From assembly GCA_035289625.1 (NCBI GenBank), contig DATDWP010000016.1:23777-87776 (forward strand): a stretch of 64,000 nucleotides of DNA, in the 5' to 3' direction. Shown here one piece after another: positions 7,201 through 14,948 of the stretch. The stretch is from UBA10205 sp035289625. Its GTDB lineage: Archaea; Iainarchaeota; Iainarchaeia; Iainarchaeales; Iainarchaeaceae. The translations under genes were made by a program, and so were the position numbers. Numbering within the stretch: the stretch's first letter is position 1; the number at the start of each line of letters is the position of its first letter. The notes below the pieces were generated by a model. It saw nothing but the letters and a program-made list of their open reading frames with translations. It was not told where the DNA came from and ran no database searches.

Positions 7201-9930
7201 AGGATGGTTGATTATTACAATAGGACCTTTGAGAAAATTACACACAAAAACTGGAACAGCAAAGTATTGCAGACACAGACAACTTCGAAAATCAATGTCC
7301 TTGCAAAGAGTGCAATTGAAAAAATTTCCCCATTTATTGACCTTTCACAAAAATCACATGAAAAAACAATTTCAGAAGAAATTTTTTCACTCGGCCTCGG
7401 AGAGCAAAAATACATCCTCCAAGGGCTGTTTACAACTGATGGCACGGTTGCAAATTACAGCGAAAAAAGCCAATATGTTGCCCTTGATTCAACAAGCCTT
7501 GAACTCCTAAAAGGGACGCAGATAATATTGCTTGGGTTTGGAATAAAGAGCAAAATTTACAAAAACAGACGGGCAGGAAAACTTGTTGCACTGCTGCCAG
7601 GCAGCAACAGGAAGCTAAAAGAGTATAACGTGAGGGAGATGCATAGCCTGCGCATATCAAGGAGCTCACGGTTGGTGTTTGAAAAGTTAATCGGCTTTAT
7701 GGATGAATCGTATAAAGGGGCACAGTTAGCTGAGCTTAATGCCACTGTTTCAGCGTATGAGGATAAACCATTTGACCGTGTGAAATCCCTTGACTACATT
7801 GGAGAAGAAAAAGTTTATGATCTGACAGAGCCGTTCACGCATTCATTCATAGCAAACGGGGTTTCGGTGCACAATTGCTCAGAATATGTATTTTTGGATG
7901 ACACTGCATGCAATCTTGCTTCAATAAACCTGATGCATTTTTTGAATGAAGGGGGCGAATTCCAAGTTGAACAGTTCTGCCATGCAACAAGGCTATGGAC
8001 CATGGTTCTTGAAATTAGCGTACTGATGGCCCACTTCCCTTCAAAAGAAATTGCACAAAAGAGCTATGACTATAGGACTCTAGGGTTAGGGTATGCAAAT
8101 TTGGGAACCCTTTTGATGGTTAATGGAATTCCATATGATTCAGATGAAGGAAGGGCAATTTCCGGGGCGCTTAGCGCAATAATGTGCGGCGAATCTTATG
8201 CTACATCAGCTGAAATGGCAGGTGCAATCGGATCATTCCCGCGCTATGAGGCAAATAGATCGGAAATGCTAAAGGTAATAAGAAACCACAAAAGGGCAGC
8301 ATACAATGCAAAGCCTTCAGAATATGAAGGCCTTACAATAAAACCTGTAGGAATTGAACCTGAAAAGTGCCCAAAAAAATTACTAAGTGCTGCGCGCACA
8401 GCTTGGGATAGGGCGCTAACTTTAGGGGAAAAGTATGGTTATAGGAACGCGCAAGTAACAGTAATTGCGCCCACCGGAACAATTGGGCTTGTAATGGATT
8501 GTGATACTACCGGAATTGAACCTGATTTTGCAATGGTCAAATTCAAAAAGCTCGCAGGCGGGGGATATTTTAAAATAGTAAACCAGGCCCTAACCCGCGC
8601 TTTGCAAAAACTTGCTTACCCAAAAGGCCAGATTGATGAAATTATAAAATATGTACGCGGCCACGGGACCCTTGCGGGCTGTCCTGCAATAAATAAAGAA
8701 AGCCTTTTAGCTAAAGGGTTTACCAATGAGAAAATCGGTCTAATTGAATCCCAACTTGGCAATGTATTTGAATTAAAATTTGCATTCAACAAATGGAGCA
8801 TTGGAAAGGACTTTTGCATCCAACTGGGTTTTACTGAAAAGCAGCTAAATGACCCAGAATTTGATATGCTAAAAGAATTCGGGTTCTCAAAGCAGGAAAT
8901 TGATGCGGCAAATGATTATGTGTGCGGCACAATGACAATAGAAGGCGCGCCATTTTTGCGCGAAGAGCACTACCCAATATTTGATTGCGCTTCCAAGTGC
9001 GGCAAGAAAGGGAAAAGGTTCATCCACCACATGGGGCATATAAAAATGATGGCAGCAGCCCAACCGTTTATTTCAGGGGCAATTAGCAAAACAATCAATA
9101 TGCCAAACCATTCAACTGTTGAGGAAATAAAGGATGCTTATTTGCAATCCTGGCAGCTAATGATAAAGGCAAATGCGCTCTACCGCGATGGCAGCAAGCT
9201 CTCACAGCCCCTCAATACAGTCTCTAGTGAAGATGAAATTGCATGGCTTGGTTCAGAAGAGGATATTGATGAAACAATTGGCCCGGCACAAATGCAGCAA
9301 AAAATTGAAATGAAATTGCAAAAAAAATCACTCCCTGCAAAAAGAAGGGGATTTGTACAAGAAGCAACAGTTGGAGGACATAAGGTTTTCATAAAAACAG
9401 GAGAGTACCCTGACGGGAATCTGGGGGAAATATTTATTGACATGTATAAAGAAGGGGCATCTTATAGGGCCCTTATGAACTGCTTTGCCGTAGCGGTTTC
9501 AAAGGCCTTGCAATACGGAGTGCCGCTTGAAGAATTTGTGGATTCTTTCACCTTCACGCGCTTTGAACCATCAGGAATTGTAAAGGGGCACGATTCGATA
9601 AAGAATTCCACCTCAATAATCGACTACATCTTCAGGGTACTTGGATATGAGTATTTGGGAAGAACAGATTTTGTGCACATAAAACCAATAGAAGAGTCGC
9701 CGGAAGGGGAGCAGAAGAAAATAGTTCCGCAAAATAGATCAGAACTTGCAGTTCCAAAGAGCATGGAAGATCTTGATAAACCAACTTCAGAAGAAGAGCT
9801 CAAAATACGCGCAGCACGCAGCAAGGGATACACTGGCGATCAGTGCGGCTCATGCGGCTCTATGAAGGTGAAGAGGAACGGCGCGTGCACGGTGTGTGAT
9901 GATTGCGGTGCAACTAGCGGCTGCTCTTAA
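4267..9930 (+). CDS. nrdJ: Adenosylcobalamin-dependent ribonucleotide reductase with two inteins
   Basis: A precursor of 1887 residues; removing inteins of 367 and 363 residues leaves an enzyme of about 1157. Class II ribonucleotide reductase makes deoxyribonucleotides using adenosylcobalamin. Extein motifs include CFIQSV, GTGSNFSMLRGKGEPLSGGG, NPCSEY with the thiyl-radical Cys, CNLASINL, and PTGTIGLVMDCDTTGIEPDF, typical of NrdJ. A TSCPD-type region follows near the C-terminus, ending in a Cys-rich tail (CGSCG...CTVCDDCG...GCS) that may bind zinc or relay electrons. The ATG at 4267 follows AGGGGG; an upstream GTG at 4162 would add 35 unrelated residues. A TATA-like box lies near 4181-4190. 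No N-terminal ATP-cone is visible. Confidence 0.95.
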   Translation: MAEKKSTTHGTQKTKNNKGLAIPRVFTKKGTDPLETIDYEFRTSIIKNPDGSTVFEMKDIEIPKQWTQIATDIIAQKYFRKAGVPQFDKYAKPLLDENGKQILGPERSARQVVNRLAQTWRWWGEKYGYFASENDANAFEDELKFMLINQYAAPNSPQWFNTGLYHSYGINGPAQGHYFVNPDSGILEKSTDAYSHPQPHACGRYDTLLFTEKGIIQLGKMVEEKMIGVKVFDGQQFARVIAVKDNGVKKVFRASLSNGNYIDFTDDHLVLSAKTRDHAFEWIELKDILGYKVQQALNLEQLQGQIVENVNGAAMQKSMETEIELAKAELSGWIVGDGYFGQYGKTTMLGVITINDDEFEHVKGLFEKVLGGFTVTVKREISPTYRIVRRDFKSVRGFVKEYGLEKKSLTASVPNKIMQSGAEVQRAFLRALFQADGCVRIRNNGNSGDVVLTTISEELAHQVQNVLLNNGIYSRVSLCNDSRNDRHTQYHVEIAYYSERVKFENLIGFISEDKINKLQRLNLTVDGKEKPIMSLETVSAIEYLGQEPVYDIQTESGKFTANGVVVHNCFIQSVSDDLVNEGGIFDLVTREARIFKYGSGTGSNFSMLRGKGEPLSGGGVSSGLMSFLKIFDRAAGAIKSGGTTRRAAKMVILNVDHPDIEEFVMWKVIEEQKVAAMVAGSKSCSYYLNEIMRLAHEGKSTDVRKNKELGRTIRSALKFNVPASYIFRALQLAEQGETSIDFRTYDTNYNSDAYATVSGQNSNNTVRISNDFIEAVLNDSDWELKFRTNKNITRKIKARDLWNKIAIAAWHSADPGVQYDDTINEWHTCPNDGRINATNPCVTGDTLVLTKENGWQRIDKLVGKEIELITNIDSMSTGLTKGSFETGIKPVYTLTTNAGYEIKLTADHKVYTANRGFVQAVELTKDDFVCLPSENVAEIKEPTDKDFFRLLGLYLGDGCGSRGQIQLTMDKAEEKVLQRMVDYYNRTFEKITHKNWNSKVLQTQTTSKINVLAKSAIEKISPFIDLSQKSHEKTISEEIFSLGLGEQKYILQGLFTTDGTVANYSEKSQYVALDSTSLELLKGTQIILLGFGIKSKIYKNRRAGKLVALLPGSNRKLKEYNVREMHSLRISRSSRLVFEKLIGFMDESYKGAQLAELNATVSAYEDKPFDRVKSLDYIGEEKVYDLTEPFTHSFIANGVSVHNCSEYVFLDDTACNLASINLMHFLNEGGEFQVEQFCHATRLWTMVLEISVLMAHFPSKEIAQKSYDYRTLGLGYANLGTLLMVNGIPYDSDEGRAISGALSAIMCGESYATSAEMAGAIGSFPRYEANRSEMLKVIRNHKRAAYNAKPSEYEGLTIKPVGIEPEKCPKKLLSAARTAWDRALTLGEKYGYRNAQVTVIAPTGTIGLVMDCDTTGIEPDFAMVKFKKLAGGGYFKIVNQALTRALQKLAYPKGQIDEIIKYVRGHGTLAGCPAINKESLLAKGFTNEKIGLIESQLGNVFELKFAFNKWSIGKDFCIQLGFTEKQLNDPEFDMLKEFGFSKQEIDAANDYVCGTMTIEGAPFLREEHYPIFDCASKCGKKGKRFIHHMGHIKMMAAAQPFISGAISKTINMPNHSTVEEIKDAYLQSWQLMIKANALYRDGSKLSQPLNTVSSEDEIAWLGSEEDIDETIGPAQMQQKIEMKLQKKSLPAKRRGFVQEATVGGHKVFIKTGEYPDGNLGEIFIDMYKEGASYRALMNCFAVAVSKALQYGVPLEEFVDSFTFTRFEPSGIVKGHDSIKNSTSIIDYIFRVLGYEYLGRTDFVHIKPIEESPEGEQKKIVPQNRSELAVPKSMEDLDKPTSEEELKIRAARSKGYTGDQCGSCGSMKVKRNGACTVCDDCGATSGCS
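4870..5970 (+). mobile_element. Intein 1 of NrdJ
   Basis: A 367-residue in-frame insertion from Cys202 to Asn568 of the precursor. It begins CGRYDTLLFTEKG (block A), has a TDDHLVL block B, ends GVVVHN and is followed by Cys (+1). Two LAGLIDADG-like helices are visible (SGWIVGDGYFG and LRALFQADGCV), so a homing endonuclease is probably present. The +1 residue is the Cys of CFIQSV, which by homology is one of the redox-active pair of the reductase. Confidence 0.93.
6787..7875 (+). mobile_element. Intein 2 of NrdJ
   Basis: A 363-residue insertion from Cys841 to Asn1203 of the precursor. It begins CVTGDTLVLTKENGW, carries a TADHKVYT block B, ends GVSVHN and is followed by Cys. Endonuclease-type motifs LLGLYLGDGCG and LQGLFTTDGTV are visible. 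It interrupts NP|CSEY, so the +1 Cys is the catalytic thiyl-radical residue; splicing must be exact for any activity. Although in the same host gene as intein 1, the two differ clearly in sequence and need not be recent duplicates. Confidence 0.94.
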
Positions 9931-10127
9931 ATACAGTTGAAGGCTTTGGAAAACCAAATCTTTGAAAACCCTATGAGGGCAAAAATCCTTAAGGCCCACG
10001 CCGTCGTTTGAGGGCTTTTAGGGCGCCCGGATTTTGTTATGGGTAGTTATTCAAAACCTCAATTGACTCAAGAATAAAAATTTACCTAATTAAGTAATTA
10101 GTTAAACTTCTCGGAGCAGATTTTTTC

Positions 10128-10835
10128 ATGCGCTTTTGGGAACTTGATTTTTTGCGCGGGATTGCAATCTGCATGATGGTGCTATTTCACCTTCTATGGG
10201 ATTTCAATTACTTTGGGATTATTTCCATTGAGCTCTACTCCGGGGCTTGGGGGCTTTTCCAAAAAGCCACCGCAGCACTATTCCTTCTTCTTCTCGGTAT
10301 TTTGCTAACAATTGGGCATGATAAAAGCCCTTCAACTTATGCAAAGAGGTTTTTTTACCGCGCGGTGCAGATCTTCTGCCTCGGGATACTTCTAAGCCTT
10401 GCAACTTACATCTTCTATCCTTCCTCAATGATCTATTTCGGGATATTGCACCTAATCGGCGTCTCAATATTTCTTTCAATCTTTTTTGTGCAAAATCCAA
10501 AATTATCCCTTGCAATGGGGGCAATAGCAATTGTGCTGCCGCGCATATTTGATTTGCAAAAATTTGAAATTGAGCAGCTTTTCTGGGCAGGGTTCGCTTC
10601 ACCTGCTAGTTCGCTTGATTTTTTCCCACTACTGCCATGGGTCGGAGTTGTACTAATCGGGATTTTTGTTGGGAAAATTTTGTATGGAAAGGAAAATAGG
10701 AAATTTAAAATCGAAAAACCAAAAGTACGTGCAATTGGGTTTTTAGAATTTTTAGGAAGGCACTCACTTCTTATTTATTTTGCGCATCAACTTGTCCTCT
10801 TTCCACTTGCAATGGGAATTTCGTATTTATTGTGA
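10128..10835 (+). CDS. DUF1624-type membrane acyltransferase-like protein
   Basis: A 235-residue membrane protein with about seven hydrophobic segments. The start (RFWELDFLRGIAICMMVLFH) and the later LGRHSLLIYFAHQ match the DUF1624 / heparan-alpha-glucosaminide acetyltransferase catalytic family, where the early conserved residues lie near the membrane face. Family members are thought to transfer acyl groups across the membrane to sugars; the substrate here is unknown. A TATA-like TTAGTTAAAC about 26 bases before the ATG indicates a leaderless mRNA. It converges with the next small gene. Confidence 0.75.
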   Translation: MRFWELDFLRGIAICMMVLFHLLWDFNYFGIISIELYSGAWGLFQKATAALFLLLLGILLTIGHDKSPSTYAKRFFYRAVQIFCLGILLSLATYIFYPSSMIYFGILHLIGVSIFLSIFFVQNPKLSLAMGAIAIVLPRIFDLQKFEIEQLFWAGFASPASSLDFFPLLPWVGVVLIGIFVGKILYGKENRKFKIEKPKVRAIGFLEFLGRHSLLIYFAHQLVLFPLAMGISYLL

Positions 10836-10843
10836 GAAAATAA

Positions 10844-11068
10844 TTATTCTTGCCCTTTAATGCGCTTTATTGCCCTGCCAATAAAACCGGTGGTGTGACG
10901 TTTTTGTACCCTTTCTAATTTGTCTGATCTCTTCTTACGTATTTTCAGTGGCCAATTTCTAGCAGCTTCAGGCTTATATGTATCTAATACCCGATGTTCA
11001 AGTTTTTCAAGCTTTCTCTTACTCCAGCCCTCTAAGGCCGTTCCAATCTTTCTTCTGATTGCTCCCAT
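10844..11068 (-). CDS. Small basic hypothetical protein
   Basis: A 74-residue Lys/Arg-rich protein beginning MGAIRRKIGTALEGW, predicted helical, without a recognised domain. It resembles in size, charge and opening residues the small protein at 2279-2482, though I cannot show homology by eye. A TATA-like TATTTTT about 25 bases upstream of the ATG supports real transcription. It lies between a membrane protein gene (convergent) and a DEAD-box helicase gene (same strand). Nucleic-acid binding is a guess from composition only. Confidence 0.5.
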   Translation of the reverse strand: MGAIRRKIGTALEGWSKRKLEKLEHRVLDTYKPEAARNWPLKIRKKRSDKLERVQKRHTTGFIGRAIKRIKGQE

Positions 11069-11132
11069 GGTTAGAATAGGCCACTGGCATTTTTATATTT
11101 TTGTATTGGCCAAAAGGGCAGATGCAAAAAAA

Positions 11133-12512
11133 TTAGAATTTAGAATGTGACCTGGGGTGCGGTCTTCTTTTCGGGTCCCAATTTCTACTATGTGGCCTTG
11201 TGCCCCCGGAGCGCCCGGGAGAACTAATGTCGCGGTAATCTGAATTCGAGAGGCCCTCTGAACTACTATTCCAAGATCTTTGGGGGCGTGAGTGTTCTCT
11301 GTTGCCCTGGTGCGAACCAGGCCTATTATATGAGTGCGAAGAATGGGGCCTGTGCCCTGGAGAGTTGTGCCTGCGCTCTTTTCGCTCAAGTTGGACAATT
11401 TCAACAACAGGGGTTTGCTCGTGGCGCACATTTATTGCGCTATTGCGCAAAACAGAGCGAAAATTCAAATGGTCCTGGTGTGAGAGCAAAGATATTGCAT
11501 GGCCGTTCTTTCCTGCCCTTGCTGTTCTTCCGATCCTGTGAATATATTCTTCAGAGGTTGGGGGGACATCGTAATTGTACACATAAAATACCCCTGAAAT
11601 ATCAAGCCCTCTTGCTGCAACATCGGTTGCCACCAAAACATCTATGTGCTCGCGCTTTAGTGATTCTAGTGCCCTCATGCGCCTGCTCTGGGTAAGACCG
11701 CCATGTATTGGCATTGCCTGGATGCCGTGCTTTTTCAAATTCCTTGCAACAACATCAACTTCGCTTCGTGTGCGACAAAATACTAATGAGAGGCCGAAGG
11801 AATTTTTCTTAATTAAATGCAAAAGCACTGAGAATTTTTCAGCCGGCGAAACATCATAGTACATTTGGTCAAGAAGTGCTGGGTCAACATATGCTTCTGT
11901 TTGCAGGGTCACCGGGGAATTCATGTATTTTGCAACAAGTTTGTCAACATCTTTTGTATAAGTTGCGCTGAATAGAAGTGTTTGCCTTTTTTGCGGGACT
12001 GATCTTATTATGTGCTCAACATCCTCATAAAAACCCATGTCGCACATTCTATCTGTTTCATCCAGGACAAAAAATTTTACGCTATCAAGTTTTAGCGATC
12101 TTGAGCGCATGTGGTCTAGAATTCTCCCAGGCGTCCCTACAACAACTTCTGCGGTTTGCAAATGCTGCTTTTGGGGATTGATATTAACCCCGCCATATAT
12201 CGGGGTGATTTTAATATCGGTGTATTTTGCAAAAGATTTTAGAGAATCGGAAACCTGTACGCAAAGCTCGCGCGTTGGTGTTAAAATGAGGGCCTGGATG
12301 CCTTTTTTGGGGATTATTTTTTCAAGAATTGGAAGTCCAAAAGCCGCGGTTTTGCCAGAGCCGGTGCTTGATTGGCCGATTACATCATTTCCTTTCTGTA
12401 CGTGGGGAATGCTTTTTTGCTGTATTTCAGTTAGAGTTGTAAAACCCATTTCCGAAATAGCTCGTAAAAGCCGCTCGTCTAGTTTTATTTCCTTTAGGTC
12501 CATATTATACAT
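11133..12512 (-). CDS. DEAD-box RNA helicase
   Basis: A 459-residue ATP-dependent RNA helicase. The Q motif (about residue 25-35), Walker A SSTGSGKT (48-55), PTRELC, the Walker B variant DETD in place of DEAD, SAT, ARGLDISGV and HRIGRTARAGK are all visible. The last 80 residues form a low-complexity tail rich in R, S, H, G and P, as in cold-shock-type DEAD helicases where it adds RNA affinity. A TATA-like CTTTTTAAAG near 12530-12540 supports a start at 12512 or the second ATG at 12503. Likely role: ribosome assembly or mRNA unwinding. Confidence 0.93.
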   Translation of the reverse strand: MYNMDLKEIKLDERLLRAISEMGFTTLTEIQQKSIPHVQKGNDVIGQSSTGSGKTAAFGLPILEKIIPKKGIQALILTPTRELCVQVSDSLKSFAKYTDIKITPIYGGVNINPQKQHLQTAEVVVGTPGRILDHMRSRSLKLDSVKFFVLDETDRMCDMGFYEDVEHIIRSVPQKRQTLLFSATYTKDVDKLVAKYMNSPVTLQTEAYVDPALLDQMYYDVSPAEKFSVLLHLIKKNSFGLSLVFCRTRSEVDVVARNLKKHGIQAMPIHGGLTQSRRMRALESLKREHIDVLVATDVAARGLDISGVFYVYNYDVPPTSEEYIHRIGRTARAGKNGHAISLLSHQDHLNFRSVLRNSAINVRHEQTPVVEIVQLERKERRHNSPGHRPHSSHSYNRPGSHQGNREHSRPQRSWNSSSEGLSNSDYRDISSPGRSGGTRPHSRNWDPKRRPHPRSHSKF

Positions 12513-12678
12513 ATACTACCCATAAAGACCCTTTAAAAAGCTATAAGAACCCCCTTTGCGGCCCTTATAACCCTCTTATTCTGCCCAAGGGATTCGTTTG
12601 TGATTTTCTCGGTTAAGCCAGTTCTAAGAAAAAGTGCTTTTATTCACTAAATAAACATCAGTCTTTTGCCTTTCAAAT

Positions 12679-12984
12679 TTATGAAAGGTCCAAATGAGTC
12701 GAGTACATAAATGCCGCATCCTCATTTTGCTTTTTTAGAGCGGCGTGCACTAGTATTGAAAGATGTGATGAGGAGATATTTTGCGTGGAATTTTTTAGAA
12801 GAGCCGCCTTGACTTCGGTTAGGGCTTTTTGGGCAATCTGTTCGGATTTTTTTTCGCCAAGATGGCAATTGAGACAGGCTGAATAGGCACTTGCATAGAT
12901 TTTTTTTTCATCAAATTCTTCCATATGGCCCTGCCTTTTAACAGTAAATATTTTTGTAATTTTTGCTTTTGTTTTTTTAGCCAA
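12679..12984 (-). CDS. Stand-alone ATP-cone domain protein
   Basis: A 101-residue protein made almost entirely of one ATP-cone: the VKRQGHMEEFDEKKIYASAY strand-loop-helix near residues 15-34 and the helical EQIAQKALTEVKAAL segment match the nucleotide-sensing domain found in ribonucleotide reductases and NrdR. No zinc ribbon is present, so it is not a normal NrdR. It probably starts at a TTG overlapping the ccdA-like stop by eight bases, because the next ATG (residue 21) would cut into the domain. It could act as a separate allosteric subunit or regulator of the reductase encoded 3 kb away, whose own N-terminus lacks an evident cone. Confidence 0.7.
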   Translation of the reverse strand: MAKKTKAKITKIFTVKRQGHMEEFDEKKIYASAYSACLNCHLGEKKSEQIAQKALTEVKAALLKNSTQNISSSHLSILVHAALKKQNEDAAFMYSTHLDLS

Positions 12985-13690
12985 TGTTTATCACCCCATT
13001 TGCAATAAGTATTAGTGCCCAGCCTAAAACAACCAATAAGAGTCCGACTGCAAGGCGCATATAGCCCCTATTGTCCTGCTTCCAGCGCTTAATGTCCTGC
13101 ACTTTTGCAACCCCGAAATATACTATGAAAAGTATTACGAGCAGCGGGAGGACGAATATGAAATTGTATAAGATCAACAAAAGAAAAGCGGTGAAATCAA
13201 AATTTTGCGACAGTAGTGTAATTATTGCAAGGTATGGGGCCCCAGTGCATGGCAATTCAACCGCTGCAACAAATGCGCCCAAAAACATAACTCCGGGAAT
13301 TGTCAAATTTTTTGAAAGATCATCTATTTTCTTTGCATATTCCGGCGGGATTGCTAATGAAAAACCCCTCCCATACCAATAGAAGTCCTTAATTTCAATA
13401 AGCCCAGCGCCAATTACAAGCATTGCAACTGCAATTGAGACGTATTCTGCAACAACTATTGGGACCTGCACGAAAAAATATGTAAGCCCAAGGCCTGCAA
13501 CAATATAGGTTATGAAAACCGCGCCAATGTATGCTAGGCCAAATTTTAAAAGTGCCTTTTTGGTTCTCGCCCCGGTAATTACAGTAGAAATTAGCAGTAC
13601 CAAAACCCCTATTGCGCACGGGTTTATAGAATCAATTGCAGCGGTGATAACTACAGTTCCAATCGTTGGCAAAATTGCTTCAACTGCCAT
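12977..13690 (-). CDS. CcdA/DsbD-like transmembrane thiol transporter
   Basis: A 237-residue membrane protein with about six hydrophobic segments. It has the paired cysteines of the CcdA family: C25 in SINPCAIG and C148 in ELPCTGAPY, each in a transmembrane helix with adjacent proline. Such proteins carry reducing equivalents from cytoplasmic thioredoxin to extracytoplasmic proteins. The ATG at 13690 follows AAGGTG and overlaps the upstream gene by 11 bases; an earlier in-frame start would lengthen the overlap. It is co-transcribed with the His-rich membrane protein upstream and the ATP-cone gene downstream. Thioredoxin at 3.6 kb is a plausible electron donor. Confidence 0.85.
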   Translation of the reverse strand: MAVEAILPTIGTVVITAAIDSINPCAIGVLVLLISTVITGARTKKALLKFGLAYIGAVFITYIVAGLGLTYFFVQVPIVVAEYVSIAVAMLVIGAGLIEIKDFYWYGRGFSLAIPPEYAKKIDDLSKNLTIPGVMFLGAFVAAVELPCTGAPYLAIITLLSQNFDFTAFLLLILYNFIFVLPLLVILFIVYFGVAKVQDIKRWKQDNRGYMRLAVGLLLVVLGWALILIANGVINIG

Positions 13691-14384
13691 TTGGCGCACC
13701 TTCTTTTGAATCAAAAACTATTTGGATAAAATCTCCCGGAGGGATTTGCGAATAGGGCGCAAGAACATGATCTTCAAATTTTTCATTTTTCTGCCCATTA
13801 ACATAGAGCTGCACTTTTGCCGGCAGGCCATTACATAAATCCCCATTTTTCTTATCTAAAATAGAGCCATCTTCAAGAACAACTGCAATGCGATCGCTAT
13901 CAAAATAGCCTCCAATTACTTCAAAATAGTGACCTAGCGAGACATCATGCAGGTCCATTACAGTGCCCTCTACATGGATCCTATAATCGTTGTGGTGGTG
14001 AAGAAGGTTTGTCCCGATTTTTCCATCAATGCCTTTTGATTGTTCAAGTACGAGTTTTTCGCCGCACATCCACACTTCATAATCGGCATGCCAATGAACC
14101 GGGCCGCCGGTTACAGAATCTAAATTTTTTTGCACCGTTGCCCCCACAAGATAGAGGGTTGAGAGGGAAATTGAAAGGACAATTATTATGAAAGCTATGT
14201 GTTTGTGGGTTTCGGATAATTTGGAAAGGAAAATGATTGAGAGAATTACAACGATTATAGTGATTGCAAAACCAACCCCTAGGAAGAAGAGAGAATTATT
14301 TTCATGCCCTAAAGATCCGTTTTCATGGGAGAGTACAATCCCCGCAAAAATAAGGATTGCAAATAAGAGCAGGGCTTTTTTCAT
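13680..14384 (-). CDS. His-rich membrane-anchored protein linked to CcdA
   Basis: A 234-residue protein: an N-terminal signal-like helix, two further transmembrane helices to about residue 85, then a roughly 140-residue extracytoplasmic domain. That domain has HWHADYEVWMCGE and LLHHHNDYRIHVEG, with clustered His plus two Cys (MCGE and DLCNG). I recall similar domains in other small-genome archaea and bacteria but no assigned function. The His cluster suggests metal binding, and the overlap with the CcdA-like gene suggests the domain is the CcdA client, kept reduced or loaded with copper or another metal. This role is inferred. Confidence 0.6.
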   Translation of the reverse strand: MKKALLLFAILIFAGIVLSHENGSLGHENNSLFFLGVGFAITIIVVILSIIFLSKLSETHKHIAFIIIVLSISLSTLYLVGATVQKNLDSVTGGPVHWHADYEVWMCGEKLVLEQSKGIDGKIGTNLLHHHNDYRIHVEGTVMDLHDVSLGHYFEVIGGYFDSDRIAVVLEDGSILDKKNGDLCNGLPAKVQLYVNGQKNEKFEDHVLAPYSQIPPGDFIQIVFDSKEGAPNGS

Positions 14385-14554
14385 AAAATTCCTCTTTTAA
14401 CAAAATTCGCACACTTGCGCTTCTTCTTTCTGTTTGCTCTTCTGCTGTTTTGTATTCTTTGTATTCTTTTGTGTTGAGGGCATTTTTTAGTCTCCCAAAG
14501 AGTCTTGCATTTGGATAATAAAAGCTTTATTCCTATTTAAATCAGTGTGGTTGT

Positions 14555-14869
14555 ATGAAAGTAATTGCAATTGTAACTGATATTTTTTTCAAGGCAAAAA
14601 TAGCGGAAGTTGCAAATTCACTGGGAGTAAAAGTGGAGTTTGCAAATAGTTTTGAAAGCTGCCGCGGGGCACAAAAAGTGATTGTTGATCTTGAAAAATT
14701 CGGGACTTTAGGAATTGAAGAGCTAAAAAAGAGTGACGCGCAAATTGTAGTTATTGGGTATTTTTCACATGTTAAAAAAGAGTTAGCAGAGCTAGCCAAA
14801 AGAAGTGGCTGCGATATTATAGTGCCAAAATCTGAATTTAGTAAAAAATTGCCACAGCTCTTAGCGTGA
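14555..14869 (+). CDS. Hypothetical protein, receiver-like alpha/beta fold
   Basis: A 104-residue soluble protein with alternating strands and helices: MKVIAIVTDIFF, VKVEFANS, KVIVDLEKFG, AQIVVIGYFSH and DIIVPKSEF. The strand order and an acidic residue after strand 3 (VDLE) resemble CheY-like receiver domains, but the usual acidic pocket and the conserved Thr/Lys are not complete. A degenerate receiver is one reading. A TATA-like TATTTAAAT about 20 bases before the ATG indicates a leaderless transcript. It is transcribed alone. Confidence 0.55.
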   Translation: MKVIAIVTDIFFKAKIAEVANSLGVKVEFANSFESCRGAQKVIVDLEKFGTLGIEELKKSDAQIVVIGYFSHVKKELAELAKRSGCDIIVPKSEFSKKLPQLLA

Positions 14870-14948
14870 GTCAAAAAATTAAATCTTTAAACACCGGCCT
14901 AAACCTTTCAGGTGTATTTTTATAAACTAAGTCAACCACTTTTTTGTT

